Positions 1-5,766 of a DNA stretch of 9,357 nt are shown here, one piece after another. Position numbers and translations under genes: made by a program. Below the pieces are notes generated by a model. That model did no database searches. It worked only from the letters and a program-made list of their open reading frames with translations, and had not been told where the DNA came from. The stretch lies in the NCBI GenBank assembly GCA_031431235.1, contig JANPDA010000106.1:1-9357 (forward strand). Direction: 5' to 3'. This stretch comes from JANNSW01 sp031431235 (GTDB taxonomy: Bacteria; Pseudomonadota; Alphaproteobacteria; Rhizobiales; Hyphomicrobiaceae). Positions within the stretch are counted from its first letter, which is position 1. Every line of letters starts with the position of its first letter.

Positions 1-1
1 C

Positions 2-124
2 ACACTCACGACTGAGGTCGACGCGTGGCGCACGCGCCGCAATACCCACAACGCCAAGGCCAATTGGCACTTCACGACCGCCGACGCCCGTGTGAAGCTG
101 AAAAGCCTGTATCCCTCGCTTTAG
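2..124 (+). mobile_element. C-terminal end of an IS630-family transposase (5' part outside window)
   Basis: An open frame enters from the left edge and stops with TAG at 122-124, giving 40 residues. The stretch EVDAWRTRRN, then NWHFTTADAR and a closing KLKSLYPSL, has the composition and ending typical of IS630/DDE_3 transposases, whose C-termini read like 'W...RN....A...W.FTT..AR.K...LYP'. Only the tail is visible, so it cannot be told whether the element is intact. I see no convincing right terminal inverted repeat in the ~58 bases between the stop and the next gene; IS630 elements insert at TA, but without the left end the boundary cannot be placed. Assignment to the family is fairly safe; activity is unknown. 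Confidence 0.75.
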
Positions 125-182
125 GAGATTCAGGCCACTAGGCCCATCCGCAGCTTCCCGGGCGCCCCACCCTGCCGAGGGC

Positions 183-635
183 ATGGCCGCACCTGATTTT
201 ACCCTCCAAACGGGTGATGGAACGCCGATAAGTCTGGGGGTGCTGCGCGGGGCACCCGTCATCGTCTATTTCTACCCCAAGGACGATACCAGCGGCTGCA
301 CGCTCGAGGCCCAGCAATTCACCGAGCAGAAGCATGAGCTGCGCAAGCTCGGCGCAACCGTTGTCGGGATCTCGCCCGACGACTGTGCCTCCCATCGTAA
401 GTTCAGCGAGAAGTACGGGCTCGACGTGGTGCTCGCGGCCGACGAGGACCACGCCGTCGCGGACGCCTATGGCGTTTGGGCGGAAAAGAGCATGTACGGC
501 AAGACTTACATGGGCATCGAGCGCTCGACCTTCCTGATCGGCAAGGACGGCAGGATCGTGCGAAGCTGGCGCAAGGTGAAGGTCCCCGGGCATGTGGAGG
601 AAGTGCTCGGCGCCTTGAAGGATCTGGTCGGCTGA
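183..635 (+). CDS. bcp: Thioredoxin-dependent peroxiredoxin, Bcp/PrxQ type
   Basis: A 150-residue AhpC/TSA-fold peroxidase that would reduce H2O2 and organic hydroperoxides in the cytoplasm using thioredoxin. It has the family opening APDFTL (residues 3-8), the active-site segment FYPKDDTSGCT with peroxidatic Cys39, and LAADEDHAVADAYGVWAEK, GIERSTFLIGKDG and the VPGHVEEVL tail. The resolving Cys found five residues after the peroxidatic Cys in E. coli Bcp is Gln here (CTLEAQ). The only other cysteine is Cys68 in ISPDDCASH, which may act as an alternative resolving residue or leave the enzyme 1-Cys. The ATG at 183 is the only in-frame start after the stop at 93, and it has no clear ribosome site. 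The family's usual first few residues (about 5-8) are missing, yet the codons just upstream read PAEG, which resembles the family N-terminus, so the original start may have been lost next to the IS630 remnant. The DUF455 gene follows 51 bases downstream. Confidence 0.93.
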   Translation: MAAPDFTLQTGDGTPISLGVLRGAPVIVYFYPKDDTSGCTLEAQQFTEQKHELRKLGATVVGISPDDCASHRKFSEKYGLDVVLAADEDHAVADAYGVWAEKSMYGKTYMGIERSTFLIGKDGRIVRSWRKVKVPGHVEEVLGALKDLVG

Positions 636-686
636 TGCGACCGAGCAAGGCGCGCCAGCAGTGATGGGCCCTCGGATCGAGCGAGC

Positions 687-1514
687 ATGACCGACAGTCT
701 GGCCGGCTATGCCCGCGCGGTTGTTGCCACGCCCGATCTCATTCAGAAGGTCGCTCTGGCGCTGGAAGCCGGTGAGCTCTGGCGCGCCCGCCGGCTCGGG
801 CTCGGCCGGCGCAGTGTCGCCACGCCGATGCCCGACCGCCCCGGTCGGCCTGCGCGCCCCGAGCTGCTGGCGCCGCGGGCGATGCCGAAGCGCTCGGCCT
901 TCGGCCCGGAGGGACGGATCGCACTGCTGCATTCGCTCGCCCATATCGAGCTCAACGCCGTCGACATGACCTGGGACCTGATCGGGCGGTTCTTTGCCGC
1001 GCCGCTGCCACTCGCCTTCTTCGACGATTTCGTGCGCGTTGGCGTCGAGGAGGCGCAGCATTTCTCGCTGCTTGCGGGCCGACTGCGCGAGTTGGGAGCC
1101 TGCTACGGGGACCTCCCCGCCCACGACGGGCTCTGGCAGGCTGCGCAAGCGACCGGCGACAGCCTGATCGGGCGCATCGCCGTGGTCCCGCTCGTGCTCG
1201 AGGCCCGCGGGCTCGACGTCAGCCCCTCGATCCTGCGCAAGCTCGAGGAGGCGGGCGACGAGGCCTCGGCACGAATCCTCGCCATCATCTACCGCGACGA
1301 GAAGCATCATGTGGCAGTCGGCCTCAAGTGGTTCCGCTTCCTCGCCGAGCGTGAAGGCCGCGATCCCGAGACGACTTTCCATGCCCTGGTGCGCCGCCAT
1401 TTCCGCGGCCCAGTGAAACCCCCGTTCAATGATCGTGCGCGCGCCGAGGCGGGGCTGACGCCCGGATTCTACAAGCCCCTCGTCGCGCTCGGGACGCAGC
1501 GCGGCCGGGAATAG
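687..1514 (+). CDS. DUF455 family ferritin-like protein
   Basis: A 275-residue protein matching the DUF455 (COG2833) ferritin-like family, whose biochemical role is not established. The probable di-metal ligands sit in helix motifs: EGRIALLHSLAHIE (Glu75, His86, Glu88), EEAQHF (Glu121, Glu122, His125), EARG (Glu172) and DEKHHV (Asp204, Glu205, His208). This matches the pattern of two ExxH-like helix pairs in ferritin-like di-iron proteins. Length is normal for the family, with no signal peptide or membrane segment. It lies 51 bases behind the peroxiredoxin on the same strand, so co-transcription is plausible; peroxide scavenging beside an iron-binding-type protein would make sense but is inference. 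The start at 687 is followed directly by a family-like N-terminus, and the ribosome site is weak (GAGCGAGC just upstream). Confidence 0.88.
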   Translation: MTDSLAGYARAVVATPDLIQKVALALEAGELWRARRLGLGRRSVATPMPDRPGRPARPELLAPRAMPKRSAFGPEGRIALLHSLAHIELNAVDMTWDLIGRFFAAPLPLAFFDDFVRVGVEEAQHFSLLAGRLRELGACYGDLPAHDGLWQAAQATGDSLIGRIAVVPLVLEARGLDVSPSILRKLEEAGDEASARILAIIYRDEKHHVAVGLKWFRFLAEREGRDPETTFHALVRRHFRGPVKPPFNDRARAEAGLTPGFYKPLVALGTQRGRE

Positions 1515-1639
1515 GCATGCGACTGCCGAAGATAATTCGTCTACGGATCGAATGCGGTCGTTTTCCGAACACGAGCTTCCCCTATCGGAGGTTGCCGGCG
1601 GTCGCCCGCGGACCCGGCCTCATCGCCAAGTCAGCTGGC

Positions 1640-1668
1640 TTGACCGTCGGCGAGTGGCAGCGCATAAG
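1640..1668 (+). promoter_or_regulatory. Candidate sigma-70-type promoter upstream of the bactofilin
   Basis: TTGACC (1640-1645) matches the -35 consensus at five of six positions. A 17-base spacer follows, then CATAAG (1663-1668), which matches four of six in the -10 box. A transcript would start near 1675, about 115 bases before the bactofilin ATG at 1789. This is the best promoter-like pair in the 1515-1788 gap. The rest of that gap has no gene I can support: the frame open from 1517 only shadows the bactofilin. No transcription data support it. Confidence 0.45.
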
Positions 1669-1720
1669 GTTGAAAATTCGCTGCATGGGGATGCAGTCTA
1701 CAACCGCTGGTAGCGTTTTC
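1668..1720 (+). other. Nested hairpins in the bactofilin leader (or a weak terminator)
   Basis: An inner perfect stem CTGCAT/ATGCAG (1681-1686 with 1691-1696) closes a GGGG loop. It is enclosed by an outer stem GGTTG/CAACC (1668-1672 with 1701-1705). A short second hairpin CGCT-GGT-AGCG (1706-1716) follows at once and is trailed by TTTTC. The structures start at the -10 box, so they could fold in the 5' leader of the bactofilin mRNA. The T-run also allows a weak Rho-independent terminator for the upstream bcp-DUF455 transcript. The stems are short, so either reading is tentative. Confidence 0.3.
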
Positions 1721-1788
1721 TCTTGGACGCTGACCTTACGGGAGGGGCGAGATGCCCGTGTTCAAGGGGGTGAGGGAGGTGCCTGCTC

Positions 1789-2334
1789 ATGTTTACGAGA
1801 AAGTCCGATCGGGCCGACAAGCCGCTGCTTGGCCCCGAGCCGGCGAGAGTTTCAGTTGCGCCGCCGCCAATGGCCCAGTCCAACTATTCGCCACCGCGTT
1901 CCAGTCTCAAGGGGTCAGACAAGATGTCTCCATCCATCATCGGCGCCGATCTCCAGGTCACAGGTAGCCTCGTTTCGAAGGGCGAGGTCAATGTCGAGGG
2001 CGAGATTCAGGGCGATATCAATTGCGCCTCATTGCTGGTCAGCGACACGGCCCGCATCACCGGCAATGTGATCGCCGAGGATGTGGTCGTGCGCGGCCGC
2101 GTCGACGGCTCGATCCGTGGCTCACGCGTCACGCTGCAGTCGTCGAGCCATGTGGAAGGGGATATCTTCCACAAGTCGCTGGCGATCGAGCAAGGCGCAT
2201 TCTTCGAGGGCAAGTCGCGCCGCTCGGAGGATCCGGTCGGCACGGCGCCGAAAACGGAAGCCTCCGCCATGGCGAACGGCTCGATCAATGACGGCGCGTC
2301 GGGGTTCGGAGCGAGTTTCGGCTCGACGAATTGA
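1789..2334 (+). CDS. Bactofilin (polymer-forming cytoskeletal protein)
   Basis: A 181-residue bactofilin. The core, about residues 46-140, is a run of short beta-helix repeats of the kind GSLVSKGEVNVEGEIQGDI and GNVIAEDVVVRGRVDGSIRG, ending in FHKSLAIEQGAFFEGKS. It is flanked by a proline-rich disordered head (APPPMAQSNYSPP) and a Gly/Ser/Asn-rich tail. Bactofilins polymerise without nucleotides and act as membrane-associated scaffolds for cell-wall enzymes and cell shape. The start is well supported: AGGGAGG at 1773-1779 lies nine bases before the ATG. An ATG at 1752 also has a purine-rich site but opens a different frame with no family match. The M23 endopeptidase often encoded beside bactofilins is not present in this window. 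The region upstream carries a candidate promoter and leader hairpins. Confidence 0.92.
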   Translation: MFTRKSDRADKPLLGPEPARVSVAPPPMAQSNYSPPRSSLKGSDKMSPSIIGADLQVTGSLVSKGEVNVEGEIQGDINCASLLVSDTARITGNVIAEDVVVRGRVDGSIRGSRVTLQSSSHVEGDIFHKSLAIEQGAFFEGKSRRSEDPVGTAPKTEASAMANGSINDGASGFGASFGSTN

Positions 2335-2339
2335 CGGGC

Positions 2340-2887
2340 CGGTATTGCCTCGGTTGCATGCGCTGATCGCGAAAGGCCGGTGAGCCGCAGCGCTCTGCCG
2401 GCGCTGATCGTGTGCCTGCCAATCGCGTCGAGGCCTTGGCGGGCTATCGGGATCGAGAATTGGATCTCGATGCCCGCCGGGGTACCGCGCCGGCATTGGC
2501 TATGGCCGAGAAGCTCGTCGACTCGATCGTCACACCCGTCTGCTGCCCCGACCTGCTCGCCGCGCGACCGCTGCGCTCCCCTGCCGATCTTGCCGGTGAG
2601 GCAGGAGGAGGTGAAGGGTTGCTGGCAGGCCTGGCTCACGGTGGCTGGAGTAGCCGACCGCGTGCCAGTGCGCGGACCCGTGCTGAAGGGCTACCTCACG
2701 ATCCCGGCGGCGGAAGCCGGCCAGGGATCGCCCTCGCCGAGTCGATCCTTGCTGCCGACGCGCTGCGCGAAGGCCGCCTGGGGCAACCGTTTCCAGCGAT
2801 CGAGGTGAGGTATGGCGCCTACTACCGGGTGCGCGCCGCCCTCGCCGAATGGCTGCGCGCCAGCCTGACCTCCGCCTTCAGGGGGAA
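2340..2887 (+). pseudogene. Decayed LysR-type regulator (GcvA-like effector domain remnant)
   Basis: Homology to the C-terminal effector-binding half of LysR regulators is visible but scattered over frames. LPRLHALIAK lies near 2345-2375 in one frame. NRVEALAGYRDRELDL and then VTPVCCPDLLAARPLRSP run from about 2420 to 2600 in a second. WQAWLTVAGVADR and GYLTIPAAEAGQG run from about 2620 to 2722 in a third. The sequence then returns to the second frame for IALAESILAADALREGRL and FPAIEVRYGAYY up to about 2860. In intact family members these blocks occur in this order in one frame. The N-terminal winged-helix DNA-binding domain is absent, because the remnant begins only a few bases after the bactofilin stop. 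There are at least three frame changes, so this is a fossil. Its 3' end runs into the end of the convergent Coq10-like gene. The exact boundaries are estimates. Confidence 0.78.
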
Positions 2888-3345
2888 GCGGCGGATTTCC
2901 CGCCATAGATCGCATCCGCTCGCGCTTCGAACGCTTCCACCATGCGCGCGTAGATCCGGTCGAACACCGCACCCACCAGCAGTTGCAGCGGCAACGAGCG
3001 CAGCTCATAGGCGATGCGGAAGTCGATCTCGCAGCCGCCCTGGCTCACGTCGGCGAAACTCCACTGATTCTCCATGTGGCGGAACGGGCCATCGAGATAC
3101 TCGACCGTGATGGCAAGGCGGGCGGGATCGAGCGTCACGCGACTGGTGAAAGTCTCGCGGAAAAGCTTGTAGGCGATCGTCATGTCGGCCGTGATCCGCT
3201 CGCGCTCGCCAACCGGCTGGCGGGTGCGCACGACGAGGCTTTCGCACAACGGCACGAAGCAGGGGTAGCTGCCGACATCGGCGACGAGGTCGAACATCTG
3301 CCGCGGCGTTTGGCTGACCTGGCGTCTGGTCGAGAATGTGCGCAT
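2878..3345 (-). CDS. Coq10/RatA family START-domain protein (polyketide cyclase-like)
   Basis: A 155-residue protein with the Coq10/RatA pattern: an N-terminal beta strand plus helix (TPRQMFDLVADVGSYPCFVPLC, residues 13-34), a central ITADMTIAYKLFRETFTSRV, the DGPFRHMENQWSF block (85-97), then CEIDFRIAYEL and a long C-terminal helix LLVGAVFDRIYARMVEAFEARA. Mitochondrial Coq10 binds ubiquinone and supports respiration; the E. coli homologue RatA was described as inhibiting ribosomal subunit association, so the bacterial role is not settled. The start at 3345 gives the family's usual MRTFST-like opening; the frame stays open far upstream but without family similarity, because that part is antisense to the next gene. 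It is divergent from the secreted protein at 3583, leaving a 237-base intergenic region with no promoter I would defend. lipA, a frequent neighbour in alphaproteobacteria, is not seen. Confidence 0.88.
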   Translation of the reverse strand: MRTFSTRRQVSQTPRQMFDLVADVGSYPCFVPLCESLVVRTRQPVGERERITADMTIAYKLFRETFTSRVTLDPARLAITVEYLDGPFRHMENQWSFADVSQGGCEIDFRIAYELRSLPLQLLVGAVFDRIYARMVEAFEARADAIYGGKSAASP

Positions 3346-3582
3346 GCCTTGGTGTCTCGGATCGAGGCCCCCGGCGGCGGGAGCGAGTGCCCTGGTGTAA
3401 GCCCCAGTCGGCAGACGACTGCAAGTCCCGATTCTGTCGCGCCCTTGCCCTTTCACACGGACATTCGTGCGCTCGAGCGCGCGCCCGCCTCGACCCTGTT
3501 GCGCGAAGCGGTTAAGATGCCGATCATGCCGGATCGCAGCCAGCAGGGGGCGCCATTCCGAGATGGAGCGGCGACATTGAGA

Positions 3583-4122
3583 ATGATCAGAATCGCAGCT
3601 TGGAAGTTTCTGGTGCTTGGTTTCCTGGTGCTGTTGTCGGCGCCGTCCGTCCTCGCCCAGCAGGTTGGCGGCAATTCGCCGTTCGTGCAGGTCGAGCTGA
3701 CCGAGGAAATCCTCACCCGCTTCCAGCAGGCCCAGCTGGAGATGGCCGACCTCGAGTTCGCCAATCCCCGCGGCAGCTTCAGCGGCGACCCGGCGGAAGA
3801 TCCCGAGCTGTACGCCGGATTCGCTCAGGTGGCGCAGAAGCATGGCTTCAAGGATCTCGACGAGCTGCTGCAGGTCGGCAGCACCGTTTCGCTCGTGCTG
3901 ACGGGATGGGACCCCGATACTGGCCAGTTCGAGGAGCCCGCCGATGCTATGAGGAAAGAGTTGGAAAGGGCTCGCACCGATCCGCGCCTGGGTGAAGCGG
4001 AGAGGCAGCAGGTGATCGCCGACATCGAGGCCGCGCTGCCGACGATCCCCAAGCTCGAGCATCGCCAGAATGTCGAGGTGGTGCGGGCGTTCTTCGACAG
4101 GCTCGATGCCGCCACTCAGTAG
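3583..4122 (+). CDS. Secreted protein of unknown function
   Basis: A 179-residue protein I do not recognise. Residues 1-25 form a clear Sec signal peptide: Arg3 and Lys8, a hydrophobic core FLVLGFLVLLSA, then SVLA with predicted cleavage before Gln26. The mature part (about 154 residues, no cysteine) is acidic and predicted mainly helical. It includes ELTEEILTRFQQAQLEM (39-54), PELYAGFAQVAQKHGF (74-89), DELLQVGSTVSLVLTGWDPDTG (93-114) and a charged helix ending in VEVVRAFFDRLDAATQ. The start at 3583 is chosen because the signal peptide begins there; an in-frame ATG at 3517 would add 22 residues with no signal-like character. It would act in the periplasm or outside the cell. The gene ends 18 bases before arfB, so the two are probably co-transcribed, although no functional link is evident. 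Confidence 0.8.
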   Translation: MIRIAAWKFLVLGFLVLLSAPSVLAQQVGGNSPFVQVELTEEILTRFQQAQLEMADLEFANPRGSFSGDPAEDPELYAGFAQVAQKHGFKDLDELLQVGSTVSLVLTGWDPDTGQFEEPADAMRKELERARTDPRLGEAERQQVIADIEAALPTIPKLEHRQNVEVVRAFFDRLDAATQ

Positions 4123-4140
4123 GCCTGCGAGGACGCTGCG

Positions 4141-4584
4141 ATGCCGCCAGAGGAAAGCCGACCGCAACCCTTCGCCGCCACGCTGGAGGCGATCGTCGGC
4201 GAGTTGCAGGAAAGCTTCATGCGTGCCTCGGGCCCAGGCGGCCAGAACGTCAACAAGGTGGCGACGGCGGTCGAGCTGAGGTTCGATGCGGGCGCGACCC
4301 GACTGCTGAACCTGCGGCAGAAGGCCAGGCTCGCCACCCTCGCCGGACGTCGCCAGACACGCGACGGTGTTCTCGTCATCCGCGCCGACCGCTTCCGCAC
4401 GCAAGACCGCAATCGCGACGACGCGCGGGAGCGCATGCTCGCGCTGATCGAGCGTGCGCTCGATGAGCCCAAGAAGCGATTGAAGACCCGCACGCCGCGT
4501 GTCGAGAAGCTGAAGCGTCGCGATGACAAGGGCCGTCGCAGTGTCGTCAAGCAGACGCGGCGGGTGCGCCCCGACCCCGATTGA
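4141..4584 (+). CDS. arfB: Alternative ribosome-rescue factor ArfB (YaeJ), peptidyl-tRNA hydrolase
   Basis: A 147-residue class-I release-factor-like protein that hydrolyses peptidyl-tRNA on ribosomes stalled at mRNA ends without a stop codon. The catalytic loop ASGPGGQNVNKV carries the GGQ at residues 33-35, followed by the family's VATAVELRFD. It lacks a codon-recognition domain. It ends in a basic tail (KKRLKTRTPRVEKLKRRDDKGRR and on), the part that in ArfB threads the empty mRNA channel. Length is close to the ~140 residues of E. coli ArfB. CGAGGA at 4128-4133 is a good ribosome site seven bases before the ATG. The stop TGA (4582-4584) abuts the reverse-complement stop of msrQ, so the two genes converge with no space for a terminator. 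Confidence 0.95.
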   Translation: MPPEESRPQPFAATLEAIVGELQESFMRASGPGGQNVNKVATAVELRFDAGATRLLNLRQKARLATLAGRRQTRDGVLVIRADRFRTQDRNRDDARERMLALIERALDEPKKRLKTRTPRVEKLKRRDDKGRRSVVKQTRRVRPDPD

Positions 4585-5196
4585 TCAGCCGGCGAGTGGC
4601 GCAGCCTCGGCGGTTCGCCAACGAGTGAGGTTGTGCCAGAGGCGCCAGACCTCCAGCAGCACCAGCGGGGCGAAGTGGACAACCGCCGCTCCGGGCTCGC
4701 GGGTGATGAGGAGCCAGTGCACCAGCGTCAGCACCGCCGCCGGATAAGCGAGCCGCTGTAAAGTCTTCCAGACACGCCCCAGCTGGCGAGTCGACCAGTC
4801 GTTGCTGGTCGCGGCAAGCGGCACGAAGATCAGCAGCGCGAGCCAGCCCGTCCAGTAGGCGAGCTTGAAGACCTCGACCAGGATCTGCGGCAAAGCGTTG
4901 CGGTCGAGCACGTAGAAAACCGTGTGCGCCACCGCATAGGCGAACGCGGCGACGCCCAGATAGCGCCTGCGCCGCTGCAGCCAGAGCGTCCAGCCCTGGC
5001 GGGGAAACAGCAGCCGGAGCGGAGTTACCATCAAGGCGAGAACGAGAAAACGCGCCGCGAACTCGCCGGCCGGAGGCAGCAGGGCATAGTAGCGCGCCGT
5101 GCCCGCCAGGAGGCCGGCCAGCATGGGAAGCGCCGGCAGGGCCAGCAGCGCGCAGAACAGCAGCTTGCTGTCGAGCAGGCGTCTCAGCTGCGCCAT
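4585..5196 (-). CDS. msrQ: MsrQ, haem-binding membrane subunit of the MsrPQ methionine sulfoxide reductase
   Basis: A 203-residue membrane protein of the ferric-reductase-like transmembrane family, matching MsrQ (YedZ). MsrQ passes electrons from the quinone pool or flavin to periplasmic MsrP, which repairs oxidised methionine. About six hydrophobic segments are visible (roughly residues 11-31, 48-62, 78-97, 111-130, 148-165, 172-187). Candidate haem ligands are His91 (VAHTVFY), His160 (LVHWLL) and His174 (VVHFAP), spaced much like those known in E. coli MsrQ. The family blocks RRRRYLGVAAFAYAVAH and RLAYPAAVLTLVHWL are clear. The start at 5196 (MAQLRRLL) has GGAAC about five bases upstream; the longer open frame to 5427 is antisense to the DUF433 region. 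msrP, usually immediately upstream, is absent: a DUF433 gene occupies that position and ends 34 bases before this start. Confidence 0.9.
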   Translation of the reverse strand: MAQLRRLLDSKLLFCALLALPALPMLAGLLAGTARYYALLPPAGEFAARFLVLALMVTPLRLLFPRQGWTLWLQRRRRYLGVAAFAYAVAHTVFYVLDRNALPQILVEVFKLAYWTGWLALLIFVPLAATSNDWSTRQLGRVWKTLQRLAYPAAVLTLVHWLLITREPGAAVVHFAPLVLLEVWRLWHNLTRWRTAEAAPLAG

Positions 5197-5230
5197 GGCC
5201 TGTTCCCCGGTCCCGACTGCGGTCGTTGGC

Positions 5231-5506
5231 TCAACGTTCGACCCGCGCCGGATCCGTCGCGGCGGCGGCACTGGCGGCAGCCGTCCCAACGTCACGGGTC
5301 CTGGCCAATTCCAGCACGGCCATGGCGTGGTCCTGGCTCCCATGTGGGAAGTCGTCCAGAAAATCGGTGAGGGCGGCGCCACCTGCGATGCAATCGAAGT
5401 GCGCCTGAATCGGAATCCGGGTGCCATTGAACACCGGCGCGCGGGGCAAAGTGTCCGGCGAGATCAGGATCAACGGCTCGGGCAGATTCGGAGCGATCTC
5501 GGTCAT
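5231..5506 (-). CDS. DUF433 family antitoxin-like protein, copy A (no toxin beside it)
   Basis: A 91-residue small protein with the DUF433 pattern: PLILISPDTLPRAPVFNGTR (residues 11-30), IPIQAHFDCIAGGAALTDFLDDFP and a helix HAMAVLELA. DUF433 proteins fold as small helix-turn-helix-like domains and are usually the antitoxin partners of PIN-like toxins such as DUF5615. It aligns without gaps over about 60 residues to copy B (6107-6355), at roughly half identity: LPxPL, SPxxL, APVF, TRxPxQ, FDxxAxG, HAxAVLxLA. Its C-terminus has an extra alanine-rich tail. No DUF5615 gene follows; msrQ begins 34 bases downstream, so this copy looks orphaned. To its right, in divergent orientation, is a uvrA 5' fragment, exactly as copy B sits beside the intact uvrA. 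Confidence 0.78.
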   Translation of the reverse strand: MTEIAPNLPEPLILISPDTLPRAPVFNGTRIPIQAHFDCIAGGAALTDFLDDFPHGSQDHAMAVLELARTRDVGTAAASAAAATDPARVER

Positions 5507-5565
5507 GCTTCAACCGTAGCAGCACCATGTTGCCATGCCCAGCCGCCCCCTGTGCATCCCCGACA

Positions 5566-5763
5566 GCGTTGCATTGCCACCCTTCACGGCCTCGGCTACG
5601 AAGCGCCCACGCGCCAGAAATCCATCACCGTCCGCGGCGCGCGCGAGCACAATTTGAAGGACGTGGACCGCACCATCCCGCGCGACGCGCTGATCGTGTT
5701 GACCGGGCTATCGGGGTCGGGCAAATCCTCGCTCCCAGCCGAGTCAGTCAGCACCGAAGGGGG
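5566..5763 (+). pseudogene. uvrA: Truncated duplicate of the uvrA 5' end (start codon lost)
   Basis: This segment repeats the start of uvrA at an offset of exactly 851 bases (5566 corresponds to 6417). The 43 bases before the start codon are identical in both. The start codon itself is ACG at 5609-5611 instead of ATG. The translation continues KSITVRGAREHNLKDVD, TIPRDALIV and the complete Walker A block LTGLSGSGKSS. It then degrades (PAESVSTEGG against AFDTIYAEGQ) and runs into the 3' end of the DUF5615 gene. From 5566 to 5653 there are 2 differences in 88 bases. From 5654 to 5734 I count about 18 in 81, mostly synonymous. The fragment could not encode a working UvrA. It might still form one arm of a direct repeat able to delete or amplify the toxin-antitoxin pair between the copies. 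Confidence 0.9.
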
Positions 5764-5766
5764 CGA

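Noticed and set aside
138..1400. Reverse open frame of 420 codons across bcp and the DUF455 gene
   Set aside because: Both genes beneath it have clear family motifs on the forward strand; the reverse product is low-complexity and unrecognisable.
1909..1920. AAGGGGTCAGAC in the bactofilin gene, resembling the uvrA palindrome arm
   Set aside because: Only about 10 bases of the arm match, there is no second arm nearby, and it codes for an ordinary part of the disordered head. Chance is the simpler reading.
2983..3582. Forward extension of the secreted-protein frame
   Set aside because: It is antisense to the Coq10-like gene; the signal peptide fixes the start at 3583.
3346..3582. Promoter pair on the reverse strand (TTGCAG with CTTACA, 17 apart) for the Coq10-like gene
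   Set aside because: The -10 match is poor and nothing else supports it.
3346..4404. Long N-terminal extension of the Coq10-like reverse frame
   Set aside because: The upstream part is antisense to the secreted protein and arfB, and the Coq10 family N-terminus begins at 3345.
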